Below the pieces are notes generated by a model, which was not told the DNA's origin, did not search any database, and saw only the letters and a list, made by a program, of their open reading frames with translations. This document shows positions 7,937-13,346 of a stretch of 13,346 nucleotides of DNA, piece by piece. Source of the DNA: Erysipelotrichia bacterium (GTDB taxonomy: Bacteria; Bacillota_I; Bacilli_A; Erysipelotrichales; Erysipelotrichaceae); assembly GCA_009929095.1 (NCBI GenBank), contig SABF01000023.1:1-13346 (forward strand), written 5' to 3'. The stretch's first letter is position 1. Each line of letters begins with the position of its first letter. A program made the position numbers and the translations under genes.

Positions 7937-8492
7937 CCGTATTGTATTTATGATCGGATTCAAACAGTATGCAGCTGAAGCATTTACCATCCGCGCAGAT
8001 GGCTATGTTATGAAACCGGTAACGGAAAAAAATACATAATGAACTGATTCATTTGCGTCCATTTCTGGAAAAGAAACTGTCTAAGCGAATCCGTGCTCAC
8101 TGCTTTGGCAATTTTGAGATTTTCATAGATGGTGAACCCATGTATTTTCAGTACAGCAAATCCAGAGAACTGATGGCATATCTGATCAGCCGCAATGGTG
8201 CCCTCTGCACCAATGGTGAGGTTATGGCAGTTTTATGGGAAGATGAAAGCGGCGATGAACGCAAGAAAGAATACTTCAAAAACTTCGCGGTGATCTGAGA
8301 ATGCAGTTGGAAGATAAAGGACTGGGAGCAGTACTGATACAGCAGCGCAGCATGCTGGGAATCAATCTAAACGAAATAGAATGTGATTTTTATGACTGGC
8401 TGAAGGGAAAGGTAAAAACCAGAAAGATCTCTCATGGCGAATACATGAGTCAGTACAGCTGGGCCGATATGCTGCTCAGCAAATTTGAATAA
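7937..8492 (+). pseudogene. Degraded response regulator: half receiver domain plus SARP-type winged-helix DNA-binding domain
   Basis: This is the remnant of the partner regulator. The text IVFMIGFKQYAAEAFTIRAD followed by GYVMKPVTEK matches the beta4-alpha5 end of a CheY-like receiver; the first half, including the phosphorylated aspartate, is missing. It is in frame with the upstream kinase remnant. A shift in the A7 run (8025-8031) leads to frame 1, NELIHLRPFLEKKLSKRIRAHCFGNFEIFIDGE..., which is the start of a transcriptional-activator winged-helix domain (SKSRELMAYLISRNGA, GEVMAVLWEDE). A second shift near 8272-8283 leads to frame 3 (QKLRGDLRMQLEDKG ... CDFYDWLKGK ... GEYMSQYSWADMLLSKFE), ending at a normal stop. 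The GEYMSQYSWA tail is typical of these regulators. The target genes are unknown; the nearest candidates are the downstream sugar genes. Confidence 0.86.
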
Positions 8493-8587
8493 GCTGACCG
8501 TGCGCTGCAATCTGCGTAACAAAAAAGATCCATCGTAACCTGGCACATTGGCAAAGCTACAGTGAATCTTAAGTTGGTTTACGATAA

Positions 8588-9955
8588 TTATTCTGCCGGG
8601 ATCAGCTGCAGAAAGCAGAAAGAATATGGCGACAGCCAGATATCCTTCGAATAGGCATCAGAGATCTGCTGAACATAATCTTCTTCAGGAACAAGGTTCT
8701 TCTGAACCTTTGAAGTAAGAATATTGTTATGCTCAGAATCCACAAGAGTCAGTACTATACGATAACTGTGGCTCGAAATCCCGTGAATTCTAACATGGTA
8801 ACACTCTCTGGTATCCTGAGGATTTGAAATCAGAACGGATACAGAATGATCATTGTCAATAGAGGCAACAGATCGATTTTCATTGTAATATTCATTCTCG
8901 CATTCATATTTACCAAGCATGGAGAAGAATTTCATCACATGTCCGTTCGGTGTCGGTGCATATTTACCATCTTCAGTCTGTATGTACATAGTCCTGCCGA
9001 TCTGCTGATTTGGATTATGGAAGGTGCACCAGGGGAAAATATATAAATTATGGCAATGAGAGCCGATCACAAAACCCGGAATTTCACCTGAAGCATTCTG
9101 CATGCACGTTGGCCGGCCTGCATCACCAAGACCGTTGCGCATGCCATATTCACTGAGAAAAATGGGCAGATCCGGCAGATTGAATTCTCTGATCATTTCC
9201 ATGTGCCGCATGTACAGTTCCATAACCCGATAAGGGTTGGTGTGATACTCGTGAAAGGAGTAGAAATCAATCCGGCGATTCTGATCCTGTTCCAGCAGCT
9301 GCAGAAACTCTCGCCACATAGAAATATGCCACATCCCGCAGGCCATGCCAAAGCCGCCGACCTGAAGTGGTTCGGTATATGCATGTTCCTGATTCAATTT
9401 TGATACGACGCTGGCAGCGGCTTTGTATAACCGGTAGTATTCCGGCATAGTCAGTCCGCCAAATTGTTCCAGTTCCACTTCATTGCATACTTCAATATAG
9501 GTGATATTGGGAATGATTCTCTTGTAGTGATCAAGTACATTCTTCAGTACTTCCTGATACTTTTCGATGGAGACAGTCCCATCGGTTACCTCCCGTTCAT
9601 AGCGTCGGATATTCAAAAGCACACGATCAGCGCATGCTGCATGACTTGTCAGATACGGAAGTTCATGAGTTCCGGTAACAGAAGGAACGGTCAGCGGCCA
9701 GTCATAGGCATAATGCTTTGGATCATCCTGGTAATTGTTGACGCCGATAAGATAATCCCAGTGATAGGTATCCGTGCGATAATCCCATACCTCATCCAGT
9801 GTGATAAACAGTCGGATGATATGAAGCCGACCGATATCAGATTCCAAAAAGGATGAAAAATCTTCACCGGGAGAATAACGGAGTGTTGTATTCTGATACT
9901 TCTCAACCCGTGGCCAGATGCGGACTCTGTTAGCTGCATTGATATATACTTTCAT
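8588..9955 (-). CDS. Cytoplasmic clan GH-A glycoside hydrolase, GH39-like
   Basis: This 455-residue protein has a (beta/alpha)8 glycosidase pattern and no signal peptide or membrane segment, so it should act in the cytoplasm. Likely acid/base is E159 in TYIEVCNEVEL (strand 4) and likely nucleophile E269 in PIFLSEYGMRNG (strand 7). Their 110-residue spacing, FYSFHEYHT (231-239) and PEYYRLYKAAASVV (171-184) fit GH39 (beta-xylosidase / alpha-iduronidase family) best. Residues from about 355 to the end look like a beta-sandwich accessory domain. Family assignment is by pattern and not firm; GH5-like or an unassigned GH-A family are alternatives. The minus-strand ribosome binding site AGGGA (9961-9965) lies five bases before the ATG. 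It is divergent from the PTS gene and convergent with the regulator remnant. Confidence 0.82.
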   Translation of the reverse strand: MKVYINAANRVRIWPRVEKYQNTTLRYSPGEDFSSFLESDIGRLHIIRLFITLDEVWDYRTDTYHWDYLIGVNNYQDDPKHYAYDWPLTVPSVTGTHELPYLTSHAACADRVLLNIRRYEREVTDGTVSIEKYQEVLKNVLDHYKRIIPNITYIEVCNEVELEQFGGLTMPEYYRLYKAAASVVSKLNQEHAYTEPLQVGGFGMACGMWHISMWREFLQLLEQDQNRRIDFYSFHEYHTNPYRVMELYMRHMEMIREFNLPDLPIFLSEYGMRNGLGDAGRPTCMQNASGEIPGFVIGSHCHNLYIFPWCTFHNPNQQIGRTMYIQTEDGKYAPTPNGHVMKFFSMLGKYECENEYYNENRSVASIDNDHSVSVLISNPQDTRECYHVRIHGISSHSYRIVLTLVDSEHNNILTSKVQKNLVPEEDYVQQISDAYSKDIWLSPYSFCFLQLIPAE

Positions 9956-9963
9956 ATTTATCC

Positions 9964-9994
9964 CTGATTTCTAATATACAATACCAAAAATCAG
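9964..9994. repeat. Inverted repeat CTGATTT / AAATCAG at the start of the GH39-like gene
   Basis: The arms at 9964-9970 and 9988-9994 are exact reverse complements separated by 17 bp. On the minus strand one arm overlaps two bases of the AGGGA ribosome binding site of the glycosidase gene. It could be an operator half-site pair or a small 5'UTR hairpin that limits translation. A 7-bp match in AT-rich DNA can occur by chance. Confidence 0.35.
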
Positions 9995-10017
9995 AGGGTC
10001 AGAATTTTCATTGTGCG

Positions 10018-10071
10018 ATAATCATTTTCATTTAACGCTCAGTCGATTGTTTAGTCTTTCGAAATGATTAT
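10018..10071. repeat. Inverted repeat ATAATCATTT / AAATGATTAT in the divergent intergenic region
   Basis: A perfect 10-bp inverted repeat has arms at 10018-10027 and 10062-10071, separated by 34 bp. The right arm overlaps the proposed -10 box of the PTS gene, and the left arm faces the glycosidase gene. The arrangement suits a repressor or activator binding two sites in a shared divergent control region. The regulator is not identified. Confidence 0.45.
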
Positions 10072-10074
10072 AGT
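10047..10074 (+). promoter_or_regulatory. Candidate sigma-A promoter for the PTS gene
   Basis: TTGTTT (10047-10052) and TATAGT (10069-10074) are separated by 16 bp, giving a reasonable sigma-A-type match. This would leave a 5'UTR of about 150 nt before the ATG at 10232. The -10 box overlaps the right arm of the 10-bp inverted repeat, so binding there would compete with polymerase. Confidence 0.35.
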
Positions 10075-10086
10075 GAGTTGTGTAAA

Positions 10087-10190
10087 GTCATTCACAGAGT
10101 TTGGAAATGTACAGTCTGAATGAATGAAGAGGCAGCCAGGTTGATATCATTGCAAATCCATGGATGGGTACTTCTTCACAGGTGAATGAC
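10087..10190. repeat. Inverted repeat GTCATTCAC / GTGAATGAC within the presumed PTS leader
   Basis: Exact 9-bp reverse-complement arms lie at 10087-10095 and 10182-10190, with 86 bp between them. If transcription begins near 10080, both arms are in the leader RNA and could close a large stem-loop; otherwise they may be paired operator sites. I see no RAT-type antiterminator sequence or known riboswitch here, and no convincing small gene in 9956-10231. Confidence 0.35.
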
Positions 10191-10231
10191 ATACGAGATA
10201 AAACAGAAAGAACAGAAAGGGGCAACACAGA

Positions 10232-11611
10232 ATGGCTGAACATTCGACACTGGCCACCGAAGTAGTAGAGAAACTCGGCGGCACCGACAACATCGCAGAA
10301 TTTGAAAACTGCATGACAAGATTAAGAGTTATCGTAAAGGATCCTACTAAAGTAAATAGAGAGGCATTAGGAAAAATCAAAGGGGTAATGAGAGTTGTCG
10401 GAACTGATTCTGAGCCGCAGATCGTCGTAGGTCCTGGTGTCGCAGATACCGTAAGTTCAGAAGTCAAGAACATGGCCGGCATCAAATACAGTGAGCAGAA
10501 AGACCACTCCATGATGAAGAAGCAGAGTGCCAAGGGTATACTGAACTTCTTCTCACAGGTATTCGTGCCGCTGATTCCGGTATTTGCCGGAAGCGGACTT
10601 ATCTTCGGTATCATGAAGATCTTCACATTGATCTTCAACATGACAGGCTTTGCACTGTTTGATCCGGCTACTTCACAGTTCATGTTTGCATTGAACGTGC
10701 TAGCATCAACATTCTTCACTTATCTGAACATCGCAGTCGCCATGCAGGCTGCTAAGGTTATGGGCGGCAATCCGTATCTTGGACTTGTTGCCGGTGGCAT
10801 CATCATCAACCTCGGTTCCCTTGCAGGAACAGACATGGGCATCTTTGGACTGAAGTTTACAAACGGCCGCGGCGGAACACTTGCAGCTCTGGCAGCTGGT
10901 GCACTCATCGCCTGGCTTGAAATCAGAATTAAGAAACACACACCGGATGCACTCAAGATTCATATGCCGTCACTTTTGGCAATTATCATCACCGGACTAG
11001 TTACACTGTATGTCCTGCAACCAATCGGCGGTCTGATTACCGATGGTGTCACCAGTGCATTCCTATGGATGATTGATACAATCGGCTTCCTTGCGTATGG
11101 CATCATCGCATTTGGGTTCCTGCCGCTAGTCATGACAGGCATGCATCAGGGTCTCAATCCGATTCATACCTCATTGATTGAAAGCCTTGGCTATACTTTA
11201 CTGTATTCCTGCTGCTCTATGGCAGGCGGCGGCCAGGTTGGATCTTCTCTTGCTCTGATGGCTAAGTATAAGAATAACAAAGGTCTCAAGCGTGCAATCA
11301 TCGGCGGACTGCCGGCTGGAATCCTTGGCATTGGCGAACCTCTGATCTTCGGCGTATCACTTCCGTTAGGAAGAGTATTCTTTGAAGCCTGCGCTGGTGC
11401 TTTCTTTGGCGGCTGTGTACTGGGTCTGTTCTCGGGACAAGGCGCTGTGACACTCAATGTATCCGGAATTCTTGGAACATTGGTTAACACCAATCCGTTG
11501 GCGTACATTCTGGCTTATGCAGTATCTGTAGGCGCTGGATTTATTATCACGTACATTGGCGGTGCAGACAAGGAAGCACTGGATGATTTTGAGGCAACAA
11601 CTGCAGATTAA
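10232..11611 (+). CDS. PTS sugar permease EIIBC (glucose superfamily, sucrose/MurP-like)
   Basis: This 459-residue membrane protein imports a sugar while phosphorylating it. The EIIB domain (about 5-82) has the phosphocysteine C27 in ENCMTRLRV, followed by GVMRVVG and QIVVGPG. The EIIC domain (about 103-450) shows roughly ten membrane segments, with NGRGGTLAAL (211-220), TGMHQGLNPIH (302-312) and the substrate-binding GIGEPLIFGVSLPL (366-379). No EIIA domain is attached, so it must use a shared EIIA encoded elsewhere. The CMTRLR form with GVM resembles N-acetylmuramate (MurP) permeases more than the usual HCxTRLRF of sucrose and trehalose permeases, but the substrate is not settled. The ribosome binding site is AAAGGGG at 10216-10222, nine bases before the ATG. 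Confidence 0.92.
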   Translation: MAEHSTLATEVVEKLGGTDNIAEFENCMTRLRVIVKDPTKVNREALGKIKGVMRVVGTDSEPQIVVGPGVADTVSSEVKNMAGIKYSEQKDHSMMKKQSAKGILNFFSQVFVPLIPVFAGSGLIFGIMKIFTLIFNMTGFALFDPATSQFMFALNVLASTFFTYLNIAVAMQAAKVMGGNPYLGLVAGGIIINLGSLAGTDMGIFGLKFTNGRGGTLAALAAGALIAWLEIRIKKHTPDALKIHMPSLLAIIITGLVTLYVLQPIGGLITDGVTSAFLWMIDTIGFLAYGIIAFGFLPLVMTGMHQGLNPIHTSLIESLGYTLLYSCCSMAGGGQVGSSLALMAKYKNNKGLKRAIIGGLPAGILGIGEPLIFGVSLPLGRVFFEACAGAFFGGCVLGLFSGQGAVTLNVSGILGTLVNTNPLAYILAYAVSVGAGFIITYIGGADKEALDDFEATTAD

Positions 11612-11618
11612 TAAAATC

Positions 11619-11661
11619 GGAGGCCTGTGTGTCGGCAAGCGCTTATACACAGGCTCCTTTT
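11619..11661 (+). terminator. Bulged hairpin with short T tract between the PTS and PMI-like genes (attenuator or weak terminator)
   Basis: GGAGGCCTGTGT (11619-11630) pairs with ACACAGGCTCC (11647-11657) with a single bulged G around a 16-nt loop, then only four T (11658-11661). It lies in the 78-nt gap between genes of the same direction. Because the T tract is short, it is more likely to reduce read-through or protect the upstream mRNA 3' end than to end transcription fully. Confidence 0.55.
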
Positions 11662-11689
11662 CAAAAAAACAAACAAGGAGGATTTCACG

Positions 11690-13346
11690 ATGAGTTTCAT
11701 GTTCAAGCCACTGGCATATGATGATCCAAAAGCAGTTAACAATATCAAGCTTTCCAGCAGGACTGGAAATGCACTCTGCATAGATACTGCAGGTACAGCA
11801 AAGGCAATCGTTTCACAGATGATGAAAAATCACTGGAGCACTCTGGCTCTGGATGGATATATCAGTGCTTCATATAAGAATCTTGATAAGGCAATCAAAG
11901 AAGCTGCTGAGGCAGCAGGTACAGAGATTTCCTTTCTGGATATGAAGAAGTTGTACAAATCTCAGAAGGATATCGATGAACTGACCGCAAAGAGCCTGCC
12001 GCTGAATTATGATGATGATCCGGTTCTTCTCTTCGGCAATCTGTACAAGGGAACCATGAGTGATCTGATCTCAGATGATGCAGAAATGAAAGTGCAGAAG
12101 TTCTGCACAAAGCCTGGTCTGCATGTCATCTTCGGTGTCGGCGCAGCCTGCACAAAGCTTCGCGAGCAGTATGATGCGATCGGCTATGTGGATGTCACTC
12201 CGAAAGAGTGTGCAATCCGTGCGCGTGAAGGCAAGTATGTAAACATCGGTGATGAGTCGCCGCGCACCTTCAAGATGATTATGCGCAGAAATTACTTTGT
12301 TGACTTTGAAGTGGCAGTCAAGCTCCGCAAGGAACTACTGCTAAAAAATATGATTGATTTCTATATCCTTGGCTCTGATGATCAGAAGTACATGATGCTG
12401 CCAAAGGATGCAGCCAACGAAGTCATGAATACGCTGGTTAAATATCCATTCCGTGCCAAGCCGGTTTATATGGAAGGCATCTGGGGAGGCGAATATATCC
12501 GCAAGATCAGAAACATTCCAATGGACATCGCTTCCAATATTGCTTGGATCTTTGAATTTATTCCGATGGAAGTTTCCATCGTTGTCGACATCAAGGGCAA
12601 CAAAGTTGATATTCCGTTTTCTACATTCCTCGCTAAAGAAGGAAAGGAAATGCTTGGCGAACACTGCTGCAAAGAGTTTGATGGCTATTTCCCGGTACGC
12701 TTCAACTACGATGATACCTGGCACTCCAATGGCAACATGTCAGTTCAGTGCCATCCGACAGAGGACTTTATCATTGACAAGTACAACGAGTTCGGCCGTC
12801 AGGACGAAGCCTACTATGTGATCGCAACCGGACATGGTGCAAAGACATATATTGGCTTCAAAGAAGACGGAAAAGAATTCCTGAAGCTATGCGAGAAGAG
12901 CGAGAAGGATCACAAGGATCTCGACTACCAGAAGTATGTCAACTCCGTTGTCAGCTATCCGGGCAGGCAGGTTATGATCCCAAGCGGAACCGTACACGCT
13001 TCCGGCAGAGATCAGTTCATTCTCGAACTTGGTTCCCTGACAATTGGTTCATATACCTACAAGGTGTATGACTACAATCGCATTGACTCTGATGGCAAGC
13101 CGCGTCCGATTCACACAAAAAATGCTGAGAAGATTCTGCACTTTGAGCGTGACACTGAATGGGTTAATAAGAATGTTGCGATTGAACCGATTCCCTATGC
13201 AAAGGGCAAAGGATATGAAGAGCTGATTGTCGGTCAGACAGATCTCATGTACTACGAGACGCATCGCATTGAGATGCGTGACCTTGTCATACACAACGGA
13301 TTTAATCCTCTTTTCCGCCAATCCGGCCGCCAGGAAGTCGCGCAGA
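11690..13346 (+). CDS. Class I mannose-6-phosphate isomerase-like protein with long N-terminal extension, 3' end outside window
   Basis: 552 codons are visible and the frame is still open at the window edge. The C-terminal half has the cupin metal site of type I phosphomannose isomerases: Q353 and H355 in MSVQCHPTEDF, E373 in GRQDEAYYV, and H436 in IPSGTVHASG. It probably interconverts a ketose and aldose 6-phosphate such as fructose-6-P and mannose-6-P. Residues 1 to about 300 are not part of classical PMI; segments such as DDDPVLLFGNLYKG (108-121), GLHVIFGVGAACTKL (143-157) and YFVDFEVAVKLRKELL (202-217) suggest a separate folded domain, perhaps a degenerate kinase-like fold, which I cannot name with confidence. 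The ribosome binding site is the strong AAGGAGG at 11675-11681, eight bases before the ATG. Placement after the PTS gene suggests it handles the imported sugar phosphate. Confidence 0.85.
   Translation, partial: MSFMFKPLAYDDPKAVNNIKLSSRTGNALCIDTAGTAKAIVSQMMKNHWSTLALDGYISASYKNLDKAIKEAAEAAGTEISFLDMKKLYKSQKDIDELTAKSLPLNYDDDPVLLFGNLYKGTMSDLISDDAEMKVQKFCTKPGLHVIFGVGAACTKLREQYDAIGYVDVTPKECAIRAREGKYVNIGDESPRTFKMIMRRNYFVDFEVAVKLRKELLLKNMIDFYILGSDDQKYMMLPKDAANEVMNTLVKYPFRAKPVYMEGIWGGEYIRKIRNIPMDIASNIAWIFEFIPMEVSIVVDIKGNKVDIPFSTFLAKEGKEMLGEHCCKEFDGYFPVRFNYDDTWHSNGNMSVQCHPTEDFIIDKYNEFGRQDEAYYVIATGHGAKTYIGFKEDGKEFLKLCEKSEKDHKDLDYQKYVNSVVSYPGRQVMIPSGTVHASGRDQFILELGSLTIGSYTYKVYDYNRIDSDGKPRPIHTKNAEKILHFERDTEWVNKNVAIEPIPYAKGKGYEELIVGQTDLMYYETHRIEMRDLVIHNGFNPLFRQSGRQEVAQ

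Noticed and set aside
8531..8585. Inverted repeat ATCGTAACC / GGTTTACGAT after the glycosidase stop, as a terminator
   Set aside because: The loop is nearly 40 nt, the arms need a bulge, and there is no T tract in the right place, so I do not call it a terminator.
10016..10029. Possible catabolite-responsive element (CcpA site) in the divergent intergenic region
   Set aside because: Both strands differ from the CRE consensus at several core positions, including the central CG.
10120..10185. Possible 21-codon leader peptide in the PTS leader (ATG at 10120)
   Set aside because: It has no ribosome binding site and no codon pattern suggesting attenuation; short frames of this size are expected by chance.
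10147..10719. 190-codon minus-strand open frame at the start of the PTS gene
   Set aside because: It is antisense to the EIIB domain with its CMTRLR motif, and has no ribosome binding site or family features that I recognise.

Overview
The window reads as a moderate-GC Bacillota (Firmicutes) chromosome. AGGAG-type ribosome binding sites, tightly packed co-directional genes, a glucose-superfamily PTS permease, and a 7TM kinase / SARP-type response regulator pair of a kind I know from anaerobic Firmicutes all point that way. A gut Erysipelotrichales- or Lachnospiraceae-like host is my inference; no rRNA or other phylogenetic marker is present.

Region 1 (3-6374, + strand) is a compact gene string. 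It holds the 3' part of a family 2 glycoside hydrolase, hslO (redox chaperone Hsp33, ATGA overlap), dusB (tRNA-dihydrouridine synthase, 29-nt overlap), a membrane-anchored GGDEF diguanylate cyclase, a membrane-anchored alpha/beta hydrolase of the proline iminopeptidase type, and a stand-alone GlmU-like left-handed beta-helix acyltransferase. A clear intrinsic terminator ends the string at 6336-6374. The hydrolase is unusual: the nucleophile-elbow serine is replaced by asparagine (GQNWG), while HGGPG, the acidic residue and the histidine are kept.

Region 2 (about 6376-8492, + strand) is a decaying two-component system. Pieces of a membrane sensor kinase (extracellular domain, membrane segments, H-box, N-box, G-box) lie in successive frames, separated by frameshifts and one in-frame stop. 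The kinase remnant then runs in frame into the second half of a response-regulator receiver domain, followed by a SARP-type winged-helix domain that is frameshifted twice. An internal deletion removed the kinase C-terminus and the phospho-acceptor half of the regulator.

Region 3 (8588-13346) is a probable carbohydrate-use locus. A cytoplasmic clan GH-A (GH39-like) glycosidase on the minus strand is divergent from a PTS EIIBC permease on the plus strand. The permease is followed, after a bulged hairpin, by a large protein whose C-terminal half carries class I mannose-6-phosphate isomerase metal-ligand motifs and whose first roughly 300 residues I do not recognise; it runs off the window. The 276-bp divergent intergenic region has three inverted-repeat pairs and one plausible promoter. 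The model I favour is import and phosphorylation of a sugar by the PTS with a shared EIIA encoded elsewhere, isomerisation by the PMI-like protein, and glycoside cleavage by the GH39-like enzyme. The substrate cannot be read from sequence alone.

I do not see a convincing wholly new system, CRISPR array, insertion sequence, RNA gene or phage module. The strongest leads are the Ser-to-Asn hydrolase, the kinase/regulator deletion fusion, and the PTS / GH39-like / extended PMI-like locus.
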